Positions 26,080-37,418 are shown, numbered from the stretch's first letter. The stretch is 64,000 nucleotides of DNA from Nocardia transvalensis (GCF_015477765.1 NZ_JADLQQ010000009.1:283168-347167), one strand, 5' to 3'. Numbers and translations are program-made. The notes: generated by a model not told the origin, from the sequence alone.

Positions 26080-26080
<1 letters not shown>
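24962..26080 (+). CDS. carA: carbamoyl-phosphate synthase small subunit
   Basis: The 372-residue glutaminase subunit has an N-terminal domain (ALMVLEDGRVFRGAPFGAVGETLGEAVF, TGYQETLTDPSYHRQIV). The class I glutamine amidotransferase domain shows GVFLSNGPGDPATQDD, the nucleophile Cys in PLFGICFGNQILGRALG (about 259), SQNHGFA-type ITAQNHGFALEG, and the His-Glu of VQYHPEAAAGPHDA. It releases ammonia from glutamine for the large subunit encoded next; the stop of carA and start of carB overlap (TGATG). Serves both pyrimidine and arginine synthesis. Confidence 0.97.
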
Positions 26081-29388
<3,308 letters not shown>

Positions 29389-29416
29389 CAACTGCGGTTG
29401 GACAGGAGAGGAAACG

Positions 29417-29680
29417 GTGGGATCCATCGGGTTTGGTGCGGGTGCCCGGCCGGTCGGCGCCGGGCGGGTGAAACCGCGGCGGCGCCGGGCGTTCGACACC
29501 GGCGAGGCGGCCTTGCCGGGCGGCGGGGACATCCGGTGGATGCGGAATGTGGGCGGCTATTCGACCGTCGGCTTCCGCGCCACCCCGCCCTTCGACCGTA
29601 CGCCGCTGTGGACCGACGAGGAGTCGGACGAGCGGGAACTGGCGGCGGCCGCGGCGGGAACCGATTCGGAGAATCGGTGA
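29417..29680 (+). CDS. small hypothetical protein inside the pyr operon
   Basis: An 87-residue protein from GTG 29417, behind AGGAGAGG (29404-29411). It is not a recognised family. It has a glycine/arginine-rich start (GFGAGARPVGAGRVKPRRRRAF), a middle DIRWMRNVGGYSTVGFRATPPFDRTPLWTDEE that looks like an ordered beta segment, and an acidic Ala-rich tail. It fits exactly between carB and pyrF: 28 bases after carB and overlapping the pyrF GTG start by its stop codon. The tight fit and a good ribosome site support it as a real gene with unknown job. Confidence 0.65.
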   Translation: MGSIGFGAGARPVGAGRVKPRRRRAFDTGEAALPGGGDIRWMRNVGGYSTVGFRATPPFDRTPLWTDEESDERELAAAAAGTDSENR

Positions 29681-30501
29681 CGTCGTTCGGCGTGCGGTTG
29701 CGCGATGCCATGGGGCGCCACGGTGCGCTGTGCGTGGGTATCGATCCGCATCCGCCGCTGTTGCGCGCCTGGGGGCTGTCCGAGGATGTCGAGGGCCTCA
29801 AACGGTTCGCCGACACCTGCGTCGAGGCGTTCGAGGGCCGGGTGGCGCTGGTCAAGCCCCAGGTGGCGTTCTTCGAGGCCTACGGGTCGGGCGGCATCAT
29901 GGTGCTCGAGGACACCATCGCCGCGCTGCGGTCGGGAGGCACGCTGGTGCTGTCCGACGCCAAGCGCGGTGACATCGGGTCCACCATGGCCGCCTATGCG
30001 CAGGCCTGGCTCGGTGACGGCCCGCTCGGCAGCGACGCCGTCACCGTCTCGCCCTATCTCGGATTCGGATCGCTCACGCCCGCACTGGAATCGGCGAAGG
30101 CCAACGAACGGGGTGTGTTCGTGCTGGCCGCCACCTCCAACCCGGAGGCCGCGGGGCTGCAGCGCACCATGACCGCCGACGGCCGCAGCATCGCCCAGAC
30201 CATGGTCGACGATGCGGCCGCCCGCAACGCGGGCCCGGAATTCGGCTCGGTCGGCGTCGTCGTCGGCGCCACCCTCACCGATGCCCCCGACCTGACCATG
30301 CTCAACGGCCCGATCCTCATGCCGGGTGTCGGAGCGCAGGGCGGGGGACCGGAGTCGATCCGCAAACTCGTCCCGCCGGAAAGCCTCCACGCGGCGGTGC
30401 CCGCCGTCTCCCGCGAGGTCCTGTCGGCCGGACCGTCGGTCGCCGCGCTGCGCACCCGCGTCCATCAACTCGCCGAGGAGTTCGCCTTCCTGCAGGCTTG
30501 A
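29677..30501 (+). CDS. pyrF: orotidine 5'-phosphate decarboxylase (type 2 / MtPyrF-like)
   Basis: GTG 29677 overlaps the small gene's stop, giving 274 residues. LCVGIDPHPPLLRAWGL begins the first strand; VALVKPQVAFFEAYG and the catalytic Asp-x-Lys-x-x-Asp tetrad in LVLSDAKRGDIGSTMAAYA (near residue 95) define the enzyme. VTVSPYLGFGSLTP and GPILMPGVGAQGGGPESI bind phosphate. Length and motifs match the longer actinobacterial/myxobacterial subtype. It converts OMP to UMP. Last gene of the operon, followed by a strong terminator 30 bases later. pyrD and pyrE are not in the window. Confidence 0.96.
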   Translation: MTSFGVRLRDAMGRHGALCVGIDPHPPLLRAWGLSEDVEGLKRFADTCVEAFEGRVALVKPQVAFFEAYGSGGIMVLEDTIAALRSGGTLVLSDAKRGDIGSTMAAYAQAWLGDGPLGSDAVTVSPYLGFGSLTPALESAKANERGVFVLAATSNPEAAGLQRTMTADGRSIAQTMVDDAAARNAGPEFGSVGVVVGATLTDAPDLTMLNGPILMPGVGAQGGGPESIRKLVPPESLHAAVPAVSREVLSAGPSVAALRTRVHQLAEEFAFLQA

Positions 30502-31070
30502 CATCCGCCGCGCCGCGGCCCTCAGCACACGGACCGGTCTCCGAAGAGACCGGTCCGTTTTGCGTCTGCGGCCCGCTGCGGCGTTGCGGGCCGCTCCTGC
30601 CCCAGGAACTACACCTGTGTGTTTTGCGGCGTCAGCGGCGGTCTGGGGACCCGATTCGCGCCTCTGTGGGCGAGGAGGTGCCGTCCCGGATTGCGCACCT
30701 CGCCTCTCGTCGGCTGTGATGCGCGACACGCGGGGGTGAAAATGCGCGACACGCCGGGAATTTCAAGAAAGTTCCAGGTCGCGCGATAACGGCCCGGTTA
30801 CAAGCTGTTCGGGTATCTGGGCTGTACTGCGACAACGCCGGTCGGAGGGTGAAAAAACGCAGGTCACAAGGCTGTTCGGGGATTCGGCGGTAGGATCTGC
30901 GCTATCGGCCGGATCGGGCGCAAAGAGGCGCTCGCCCGCCCGATACCCTGCCCGAATCCCGCGCTGACCTGGGGGGTGGGTTCGCAATCGGCACGCGGCG
31001 TGGGTACGGTCGCACAGACCGCCGGGTTACCGGCGGGAGATGAAGCAATGAACGATGAGACGGAGGAACC
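30502..31070. other. intergenic region between pyr operon and mihF
   Basis: About 570 bases. It contains the pyr terminator (30531-30561), a 12-bp direct repeat ATGCGCGACACG at 30719 and 30742, and two near-copies of GGTTACAAG-CTGTTCGGG (30796-30813 and 30862-30881). No credible gene is present. The mihF-gmk promoter is expected in the second half; TAGGAT at 30891 is a possible -10. Confidence 0.5.
30531..30561 (+). terminator. intrinsic terminator of the pyr operon
   Basis: GGACCGGTCTC and GAGACCGGTCC make a perfect 11-bp stem with a CGAA tetraloop, followed by GTTTT. It lies 30 bases after the pyrF stop. This is a textbook intrinsic terminator, unusually canonical for an actinomycete. Confidence 0.9.
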
Positions 31071-31388
31071 GTGGCCCTTCCCCAGCTGACTGACGAGCAG
31101 CGCGCCGCTGCTTTGGAGAAGGCGGCTGCCGCTCGCCGCGCTCGGGCAGAGCTCAAGGAGCGCTTGAAGCGTGGCGGCACCGACCTGAAGACGGTCCTGA
31201 AGGATGCCGAGACGGACGAGGTCCTGGGCAAGATGAAGGTGTCGGCGCTGCTGGAGGCCCTGCCCAAGGTCGGCAAGGTCAAGGCCGCCGAGATCATGAG
31301 CGAGCTCGAGATCGCCCCGACCCGTCGCCTGCGGGGCCTGGGCGACCGTCAGCGCAAGGCGCTGCTGGCGAAGTTCGACCAAGCCTGA
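31071..31388 (+). CDS. mihF: integration host factor, actinobacterial type
   Basis: GTG 31071 follows GGAGG. The 105-residue basic protein reads ALPQLTDEQRAAALEKAAAARRARAELKERLKRGG with a long N-terminal helix. A helix-two turn-helix region follows: MKVSALLEALPKVGKVKAAEIMSELEIAPTRRLRGLG. These are the conserved actinobacterial mIHF features. It binds DNA and, in mycobacteria, is essential for nucleoid organisation and phage integration. The order mihF-gmk-rpoZ-coaBC-metK is the same as in M. tuberculosis. Confidence 0.96.
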   Translation: MALPQLTDEQRAAALEKAAAARRARAELKERLKRGGTDLKTVLKDAETDEVLGKMKVSALLEALPKVGKVKAAEIMSELEIAPTRRLRGLGDRQRKALLAKFDQA

Positions 31389-31396
31389 TCACGAGG

Positions 31397-31978
31397 GTGG
31401 TCGAGCACACGCAGAAGGGTCGGCTGGTAGTACTGGTCGGCCCCTCGGCCGTCGGCAAGTCCACGATCGTCCGGTGTGTCCGAGAACGACTGCCGGACCT
31501 GGTCTTCAGTGTATCGGCCACCACCCGGGCCCCCCGGCCCGGGGAGGTCGACGGCCGCGACTACCACTTCGTGGCCCGGGCCGAGTTCGACGCCATGATC
31601 GAGAAGGGGGAACTGCTCGAGTGGGCCGAGATTCACGGCGGCCTGCAGCGGTCGGGCACTCCGGTCGCACCGGTGCGCGAGGCGCTCGCGGCCGGGAAGA
31701 ACGTTCTGGTGGAGGTGGACCTCGAGGGGGCGCGCCAGATTCGCAAGGTGATGCCCGAGGCGCATCTGGTCTTCCTCGCACCGCCCAGCTGGGACGAACT
31801 GGTTGCCCGGCTGACCGGGCGCGGCACCGAATCGCCGGAGGTCATCGAGCGTCGTCTGCAGACGGCGAAGATGGAACTGGCGGCGTGTGACGAGTTCGAC
31901 ACCGTGATCGTGAACGACGACCTGACCAGCGCCTGTGGGCAATTGGTATCGTTGTTCGTTAGCACAAAATCGATGTAG
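31397..31978 (+). CDS. gmk: guanylate kinase
   Basis: 193 residues from GTG 31397, eight bases after the mihF stop. The P-loop VVLVGPSAVGKSTIVRCVRERLP is at residues 11-33. GMP binding is seen in FSVSATTRAPRPGEVDGRDYHFVARAEFDAMIEKGELLEWAEIHGG, the classic GMP-kinase lid and binding region. VLVEVDLEGARQIRKVMPEA supplies the Asp/Arg. It phosphorylates GMP to GDP. Short intergenic distance suggests co-transcription with mihF, and rpoZ follows 72 bases later. Confidence 0.96.
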   Translation: MVEHTQKGRLVVLVGPSAVGKSTIVRCVRERLPDLVFSVSATTRAPRPGEVDGRDYHFVARAEFDAMIEKGELLEWAEIHGGLQRSGTPVAPVREALAAGKNVLVEVDLEGARQIRKVMPEAHLVFLAPPSWDELVARLTGRGTESPEVIERRLQTAKMELAACDEFDTVIVNDDLTSACGQLVSLFVSTKSM

Positions 31979-32050
31979 GCGGACCCCAGGGGTTTCGCCC
32001 GTCCCGGTGCATGCCGGGATCCATCCACACGACCCGCAGGAGCCTCACTA

Positions 32051-32326
32051 GTGAGCGACACCAAGACCGTGCCCGCGTACGACACCCCGGTCGGCCTGAC
32101 CAACCCGCCGATCGACGAGTTGCTCGAGCGCACGTCGTCCAAGTACGCGCTGGTCATCTACGCGGCCAAGCGGGCGCGCCAGATAAACGACTACTACAAC
32201 CAGCTCGGCGACGGCATCCTCGAGTATGTGGGTCCGCTCGTCGAGCCGGGTCTGCAGGAGAAGCCGCTGTCGGTGGCGCTGCGGGAGATCCACGCGGATT
32301 TGCTCGAGCACTCCGAAGGCGAGTAA
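32051..32326 (+). CDS. rpoZ: DNA-directed RNA polymerase omega subunit
   Basis: The 91-residue protein from GTG 32051 (AGGAG at 32037-32041) has the omega signature TNPPIDELLERTSSKYALVIYAAKRARQINDYYNQLGDGILEYVGPLVEPG. The helix with AAKRARQIN is the segment that wraps the beta-prime subunit. The C-terminal part (KPLSVALREIHADLLEHSEGE) is typical of actinobacteria. It helps assemble and stabilise RNA polymerase. Located between gmk and coaBC as in mycobacteria. Confidence 0.96.
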   Translation: MSDTKTVPAYDTPVGLTNPPIDELLERTSSKYALVIYAAKRARQINDYYNQLGDGILEYVGPLVEPGLQEKPLSVALREIHADLLEHSEGE

Positions 32327-32373
32327 GTCGCGGTCGCCCGCCGCCCACCACCGGACCGAAAAGGCGTAGTCAG

Positions 32374-33591
32374 ATGCGGATCGTTGTCGGCGTGGGCGGC
32401 GGAATCGCCGCCTACAAGGCCTGCTCGCTCGTTCGCAAGTTCACCGAGACCGGGCACGACGTCCGGGTGATTCCCACCGAGTCGGCGCTGCAGTTCGTCG
32501 GCAAGGCTACCTTTGAGGCGCTGTCGGGAAATCGAGTCGATACCGGCGTCTTCGCCGATGTGCCGGAGGTTCCGCACGTGCGAATCGGCCAGGCGGCCGA
32601 TCTGGTGGTGATCGCCCCGGCGACGGCCGATTTGATGGCCCGCTCGGCCATGGGCCGCGCCGACGACCTGCTCACCGCCACCCTGCTGACCGCGCGATGT
32701 CCCGTGCTGTTCGCCCCGGCCATGCACACCGAGATGTGGGAGCACCCGGCGACGGTCGCGAACGTCGCGACGCTGCGCTCGCACGGGGCGATCGTCATGG
32801 AGCCCGCCTCGGGGCGGCTCACCGGTGCCGACACGGGTCCCGGCCGGCTGCCCGAGCCCGAAGAGATCTTCGCGCTGGCCTCGCTGCTGCTCGAACGCGC
32901 CGACGCGGTTCCGCGCGATCTGGAGGGCCGCCGCCTGGTGGTATCCGCGGGCGGCACCCGCGAGCCGCTGGATCCGGTGCGCTTCCTGGGCAACCGCAGC
33001 TCCGGCAAACAGGGTTACGCGATGGCCCGGGTGGCCGCGCAGCGCGGCGCGCAGGTGACGTTGATCGCAGGCAATACCGTCGGGCTGGAGCCGCCCGCCG
33101 CCGTGGAGGTGGTGCAGGTCACCACCGCCGAGCAGATGGGCATCGCCGTCGACAAGCATGCGGTCGGTGCGGACGCGGTGATCATGGCCGCCGCCGTCGC
33201 CGATTTCCGGCCCACGAACGTGGCCGCCGCGAAGATCAAAAAGGGTGCGGCCGAACCGGATTCGATCAAGCTCACCAAGAACCGCGACATCCTCGCCGGA
33301 TTGGTGCAGGCGCGCAAGGACGGTCGGCTCCCCGATCTCGCGATCGTCGGCTTCGCCGCCGAAACCGGTGACGAGCAGGGCGACGTATTGACTTATGCCC
33401 GAGCCAAACTCGAACGCAAAGGCTGCGATCTGCTGGTCGTCAACGCGGTCGGCGAGGGCAAGGCGTTCGAGGTGGACAACAACGACGGCTGGCTGCTCGG
33501 CGCCGACGGCACCGAACAGGCCCTCGATCACGGATCGAAGGCCTTGCTTGCCAGTCGTGTGCTGGATGCCCTGGGACCACTCCTGCGCTGA
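32374..33591 (+). CDS. coaBC: bifunctional phosphopantothenoylcysteine decarboxylase / phosphopantothenate-cysteine ligase
   Basis: ATG 32374 gives 405 residues; the upstream part of the open frame is the rpoZ region in another frame. Residues 1-180 are the flavoprotein CoaC: VVGVGGGIAAYKACSLVRKF, ATFEALSGNRV, VVIAPATADLMARSAMGRADDLLT, and the ASGRLTGADTGPGRLPEP flap. The catalytic Cys is not in the common place and was not fixed. CoaB follows with RRLVVSAGGTREPLDPVRFLGNRSSGKQGYAMA and later KIKKGAAEPDSIKLTKNRDIL, the Lys-rich motif. It makes 4'-phosphopantetheine for CoA in two steps. Confidence 0.96.
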   Translation: MRIVVGVGGGIAAYKACSLVRKFTETGHDVRVIPTESALQFVGKATFEALSGNRVDTGVFADVPEVPHVRIGQAADLVVIAPATADLMARSAMGRADDLLTATLLTARCPVLFAPAMHTEMWEHPATVANVATLRSHGAIVMEPASGRLTGADTGPGRLPEPEEIFALASLLLERADAVPRDLEGRRLVVSAGGTREPLDPVRFLGNRSSGKQGYAMARVAAQRGAQVTLIAGNTVGLEPPAAVEVVQVTTAEQMGIAVDKHAVGADAVIMAAAVADFRPTNVAAAKIKKGAAEPDSIKLTKNRDILAGLVQARKDGRLPDLAIVGFAAETGDEQGDVLTYARAKLERKGCDLLVVNAVGEGKAFEVDNNDGWLLGADGTEQALDHGSKALLASRVLDALGPLLR

Positions 33592-33841
33592 CGCGCCGGC
33601 AGGTTCCGTCATATCCTGATAACGGCACACCGTGCCGAAGTGCACTCGATGCACTTGCGCACCGACCACCGAAACGGAGCCCTGTGGAGGTGTTGTCGCA
33701 GGTGGGGGCGTCGCAGAGGCGGCGTCATCGCCCACCCCGTCGGTGGTTTGGAATAGTCTGAGTCAAAGGGTTGCGCGATGACGTCATGCCGTTACCGTCG
33801 CAGTCCGAGACGAGAAACCCGTTGAGGGAGAGGGAAGAACT

Positions 33842-35056
33842 GTGCGCACGTCCGGTAGCCGGCTATTCACGAGTGAGTCCGTGACCGAGGGTCACCCGGA
33901 CAAGATCTGTGATGCCATCAGCGATTCCATCCTCGACGCGCTGCTCGCGCAAGACCCGCGCAGCCGAGTCGCGGTGGAGACCTTGGTCACAACAGGTCAG
34001 GTCCATGTCGCCGGCGAGGTCACCACCTCCGCCTATGCCGATATCCCCACCATCGTGCGGGAGAAGGTGCTCGAGATCGGTTACGACTCCTCGGCCAAGG
34101 GCTTCGACGGCGCCTCCTGCGGTGTCAACGTCGCCATCGGCTCCCAGTCGCCCGATATCGCCCAGGGCGTCGATATCTCGCACGAGGCCCGCACCGGCGG
34201 CATCGACGACGAGATCGAGCGGCAGGGCGCCGGTGACCAGGGCCTGATGTTCGGCTACGCCACCAAGGAAACCCCCGAGCTGATGCCGCTGCCGATCGCG
34301 CTGGCGCACCGGCTGTCGCGGCGGCTCACCGAGGTCCGCAAGTCCGGCGTGCTGCCCTACCTGCGCCCGGACGGCAAGACCCAGGTCACCATCGAATACG
34401 ACGGCGCCCGCGCGGTGCGGCTGGACACCGTGGTCATCTCCACCCAGCACGCCGCCGACATCGACCTGGACAACCTGCTGGCCCCCGATATCCGCGAGAA
34501 GGTCGTGGACTCGGTGCTGGCCGATCTGGCGCTGCCCGAGCCGCTGGACACCTCCGATATCCGGCTGCTGGTGAACCCGACCGGCAAGTTCGTACTGGGC
34601 GGCCCGATGGGTGATGCGGGCCTGACCGGCCGCAAGATCATCGTCGACACCTACGGCGGCATGGCCCGCCACGGTGGCGGCGCGTTCTCCGGTAAGGATC
34701 CGTCGAAGGTGGACCGTTCGGCCGCCTACGCCATGCGCTGGGTCGCCAAGAACGTGGTCGCCGCCGATCTGGCCGACCGCGTCGAGGTGCAGGTCGCCTA
34801 CGCCATCGGCAAGGCGGCCCCGGTCGGTCTGTTCGTGGAGACCTTCGGCACCGAGAAGCTGGACCCGGCCAAGATCTCCGCGGCCATCGCCGAGGTGTTC
34901 GACCTGCGTCCGGGCGCGATCATCCGCGACCTGGACCTGCTGCGGCCGATCTACGGCCCGACCGCGGCCTACGGCCACTTCGGCCGCACCGATGTCGATC
35001 TGCCCTGGGAGCACACCGACCGCGCCGACAAGCTCCGCGCGGCCGTCGGCCTGTAA
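33842..35056 (+). CDS. metK: S-adenosylmethionine synthetase
   Basis: 404 residues from GTG 33842 after AGGGAAG. Signature runs include LFTSESVTEGHPDKICDAISD (His and Asp of the active site), FDGASCGVNVAIGSQSPDIAQGV, GAGDQGLMFGYATKETPELMPLPI and GRKIIVDTYGGMARHGGGAFSGKDPSKVDRSAAYAMRW. It makes SAM from methionine and ATP. The 3' end is directly repeated 88 bases further on, and a giant hairpin follows. Upstream 250 bases contain no recognised SAM riboswitch. Confidence 0.97.
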   Translation: MRTSGSRLFTSESVTEGHPDKICDAISDSILDALLAQDPRSRVAVETLVTTGQVHVAGEVTTSAYADIPTIVREKVLEIGYDSSAKGFDGASCGVNVAIGSQSPDIAQGVDISHEARTGGIDDEIERQGAGDQGLMFGYATKETPELMPLPIALAHRLSRRLTEVRKSGVLPYLRPDGKTQVTIEYDGARAVRLDTVVISTQHAADIDLDNLLAPDIREKVVDSVLADLALPEPLDTSDIRLLVNPTGKFVLGGPMGDAGLTGRKIIVDTYGGMARHGGGAFSGKDPSKVDRSAAYAMRWVAKNVVAADLADRVEVQVAYAIGKAAPVGLFVETFGTEKLDPAKISAAIAEVFDLRPGAIIRDLDLLRPIYGPTAAYGHFGRTDVDLPWEHTDRADKLRAAVGL

Positions 35057-35144
35057 GGTAGCGCCCGGGATGGACACGTCGACCTGCCGCGGGAGGCTGC
35101 ATCTGATGCGCGCCGACAAGCTCCGCGCGGCCGTCGGCCTGTAA
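35021..35144 (+). repeat. partial tandem duplication of the metK 3' end
   Basis: The last 36 bases of metK including its stop (35021-35056) occur again without a mismatch at 35109-35144. The 18 bases before each copy (GTCGATCTGCCCTGGGAG near 34994 and its relative near 35078) also agree at about 15 of 18 positions. The second copy therefore looks like a diverged duplicate of at least 60 bases of the gene end. Confidence 0.85.
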
Positions 35145-35158
35145 TTGGCCGAGCAGGC

Positions 35159-35210
35159 CGCACCTCTGGCGGCAGCCGCGGATTCTCCGCAGGCTGCCGC
35201 CAGAGGTGCG
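35159..35210 (+). terminator. giant terminator hairpin behind metK
   Basis: Bases 35159-35177 pair perfectly with 35192-35210 (19 bp), and the loop contains a second stem, GCGGA-TTC-TCCGC, so about 24 bp form one rod with a single bulged A. It follows the metK stop by 100 bases and lies inside the longest possible priA frame, which argues against a priA start before it. Confidence 0.8.
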
Positions 35211-35243
35211 TCCGGGCCTCCCACCGGGGGAGCCTCGTCGGCG

Positions 35244-37415
35244 GTGGAGCGCCCGATCGCGCGGGTGCTGCCGCTGCTGGAACCGGCCCATCTGGACCGG
35301 GATTTCGACTATCTGGTCCCCCCGGAGATGGACGCCCTCGCCCAACCGGGCGTACGCGTGCGCATCCGCTTCTCCGGCCGCCTGGTCGACGGCTTCATCC
35401 TCGACCGCCTCGAAAAGTCCGACCACACCGGCAAATTGGTCCGTCTGGACCGCGTGGTCTCGGGCGAGCAGGTCCTCACCCCGGAGATCCTCCGCCTGGT
35501 CAACGCCGTAGCCACCCGCTACGCCGGCACCCGCGCCGACGTCCTCCGCCTGGCCATCCCGCCACGCCACGCCAAGGCGGAATCCCAACCCCCATCTCCC
35601 CGTACGGCAGAATCGGAACCCGCACTTCACGTTTCGTCGGAATCGGATACCCCCAGCGCGGAAGCTCTTCCCGCTTTGCCTGACCGGGCGGAGTCTGCGA
35701 CCGTTCACTCCGGCGGGTCTCCTTCTGCTTCCCCTGACCGGACGGAGTCCGGTCAGGGGTCTTCGCTCACCTCGAGTAATGAAGCAGCGGTGGATGTTTC
35801 GCGATATCCGGGGTGGGGGAAGTATCGGCACGGGCAGTCGTTTCTGGCGGCCTTGGCGCAGGGGAGAGGGCCGCGGGCGGCGTGGCAGGCGCTGCCGGGG
35901 GAGGAGTGGGCGCGGCGGTTGGCCGAGGTGGCGGCGGTGACCGTGGAGAGTGGGCGCAGTGCCGTGCTGGTGGTGCCGGATCAGCGGGATTTGGATCGGG
36001 TGCTGGCGGCATGCGGTGAGTTGGTGGGGGATTCGGTGGTGGGGCTGGCGGCGGGGTTGGGGCCCGCGGCGCGGTATCGACGGTGGCTGGCGGCGTTGCG
36101 GGGGAGTGCGCGGGTTGTGGTCGGTACGCGCAGTACGGTTTTCGTGCCTGTGCGGGATTTGGGGCTGATCGCGATCTGGGACGACGGCGACGACATGTAT
36201 GCCGAGCCGCGGGCGCCCTATCCGCATGCGCGGGAAGTGGCGATGCTGCGGGCGCACGAGACCGGGGCGGCGTTCCTGGCCGGGGGGTTCTCCAGGACCG
36301 CGGAGATTCAGGCCGTGGTGGAGTCGGGGTGGGCCCACGATCTGATCGCCGACCGGGCCGTGGTGCGCGAGCACATGCCGCGGATCAGCGCGCCCGGCGA
36401 CAGTGACATTGCGCTGGAACGTGATCCGGTCGCGCGGGCGGTGCGCATCCCGGCCGTCGCCTTCACCGCCGCGCGCAAGGCCTTGGCCGCGGGCGAACCG
36501 GTGCTGGTCCAGGTGCCCCGTCGCGGATACGTTCCCGCCCTCGCCTGCGCGAAATGCCGCACCCCGGCCCGCTGTCGCCACTGCAACGGCCCGCTCGCCC
36601 TGCCCGCTGCCGAGGATTCGGGCGGACAGCGCAGCAGCGAGGTGGCCCACAGTCCGAGCTGTCGCTGGTGCGGGAAGACCGACGCGGCGTTTCGGTGCGG
36701 ATCGTGTGGTTCGCGGGCGCTGCGGGCGGTGGTGATCGGGGCGACCCGCACCGCCGAGGAGTTGGGTCGGGCATTCCCCGGCGTGCCCATCCGCGGCTCC
36801 GGCGGTGCGGCAGTGCTGGATTCGGTGCCGGAGGGACCGCAGGTCGTGGTGTCCACCATCGGGGCCGAACCGGTCGTGCCCGGCGGCTACGGCGTGGCGC
36901 TGCTGCTGGACGGCTGGGCCCTGCTGGGGCGAGCGGATCTGCGGGCGGCCGAGGATGCGTTGCGGCGCTGGATGTGCGCGGCCGCCCTGGTGCGCTCGAC
37001 CGGCCAGGTGATCGTCATGGCCGAACCCTCCCTGCCGACCGTGCAGGCCCTCGTGCGGTGGGATCCGGTGGGCCACGCGGGTTTCGAACTCGCCGCCCGC
37101 GCCGAGGTGCGCTTTCCGCCCGCGGTCCGCCTGGCCGCCGTCGACGGCACCACCGACTCCATCGCCGAATTACTCGGCGAGGCACAGCTTCCCGGCCAGG
37201 TCGAGGTCCTCGGCCCGGTCCCGCTGCCCCCCGGTGCCCGAAAGCCGTTCTCCTCCGGCGATTCTCCCGCCGAGGTCGAGCGCATGATCCTGCGTGTGGA
37301 CAGACCCGCGGGCTCGGCCCTGTCGAGGGCGCTGGCCGCGGCCCAGGCGGTCCGCAGCACCCACCGCTCCGATGCCCCCCTGCGGGTGCAGATCGATCCG
37401 ATCGATATCGGCTGA
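35244..37415 (+). CDS. priA: PriA-like primosomal protein N', helicase motifs degenerate
   Basis: I place the start at GTG 35244, which begins the conserved region VERPIARVLPLLEPAHLDRDFDYLVPPEM; the frame is open from TTG 35145, but that segment is a terminator hairpin. The N-terminal DNA-binding domain is normal. The helicase core lacks a P-loop, and the DEEH box is replaced by IAIWDDGDDMYAEPRAPYPHAREVAML, as known for actinobacterial PriA, so ATPase activity is not expected. The zinc region is kept: CAKCRTPARCRHC and CRWCGKTDAAFRCGSCG. A low-complexity linker (about residues 110-185) with repeats of Ser/Glu/Pro interrupts the domains. Confidence 0.85.
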   Translation: MERPIARVLPLLEPAHLDRDFDYLVPPEMDALAQPGVRVRIRFSGRLVDGFILDRLEKSDHTGKLVRLDRVVSGEQVLTPEILRLVNAVATRYAGTRADVLRLAIPPRHAKAESQPPSPRTAESEPALHVSSESDTPSAEALPALPDRAESATVHSGGSPSASPDRTESGQGSSLTSSNEAAVDVSRYPGWGKYRHGQSFLAALAQGRGPRAAWQALPGEEWARRLAEVAAVTVESGRSAVLVVPDQRDLDRVLAACGELVGDSVVGLAAGLGPAARYRRWLAALRGSARVVVGTRSTVFVPVRDLGLIAIWDDGDDMYAEPRAPYPHAREVAMLRAHETGAAFLAGGFSRTAEIQAVVESGWAHDLIADRAVVREHMPRISAPGDSDIALERDPVARAVRIPAVAFTAARKALAAGEPVLVQVPRRGYVPALACAKCRTPARCRHCNGPLALPAAEDSGGQRSSEVAHSPSCRWCGKTDAAFRCGSCGSRALRAVVIGATRTAEELGRAFPGVPIRGSGGAAVLDSVPEGPQVVVSTIGAEPVVPGGYGVALLLDGWALLGRADLRAAEDALRRWMCAAALVRSTGQVIVMAEPSLPTVQALVRWDPVGHAGFELAARAEVRFPPAVRLAAVDGTTDSIAELLGEAQLPGQVEVLGPVPLPPGARKPFSSGDSPAEVERMILRVDRPAGSALSRALAAAQAVRSTHRSDAPLRVQIDPIDIG
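35731..35759. repeat. 12-bp perfect inverted repeat inside the priA linker
   Basis: CCCCTGACCGGA and TCCGGTCAGGGG flank CGGAG within coding sequence. A similar left arm (CCTGACCGGGCGGAGTC) occurs 53 bases upstream. The element lies in the non-conserved linker of PriA and is in frame. Confidence 0.75.
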
Positions 37416-37418
37416 CGG

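Noticed and set aside
30632..30987. short minus-strand frames between pyrF and mihF
   Set aside because: No ribosome sites, no family resemblance, and the area is better explained by repeats and promoter sequence.
33592..33841. SAM riboswitch upstream of metK
   Set aside because: The 250 bases lack the conserved helices and cores of SAM-I or SAM-IV that I could recognise; only a TGACGTCA palindrome stands out, which is too little.
35145..35243. TTG 35145 as the start of priA
   Set aside because: The segment is mostly the metK terminator hairpin, encodes low-complexity Ala/Gly residues, and has no ribosome site.
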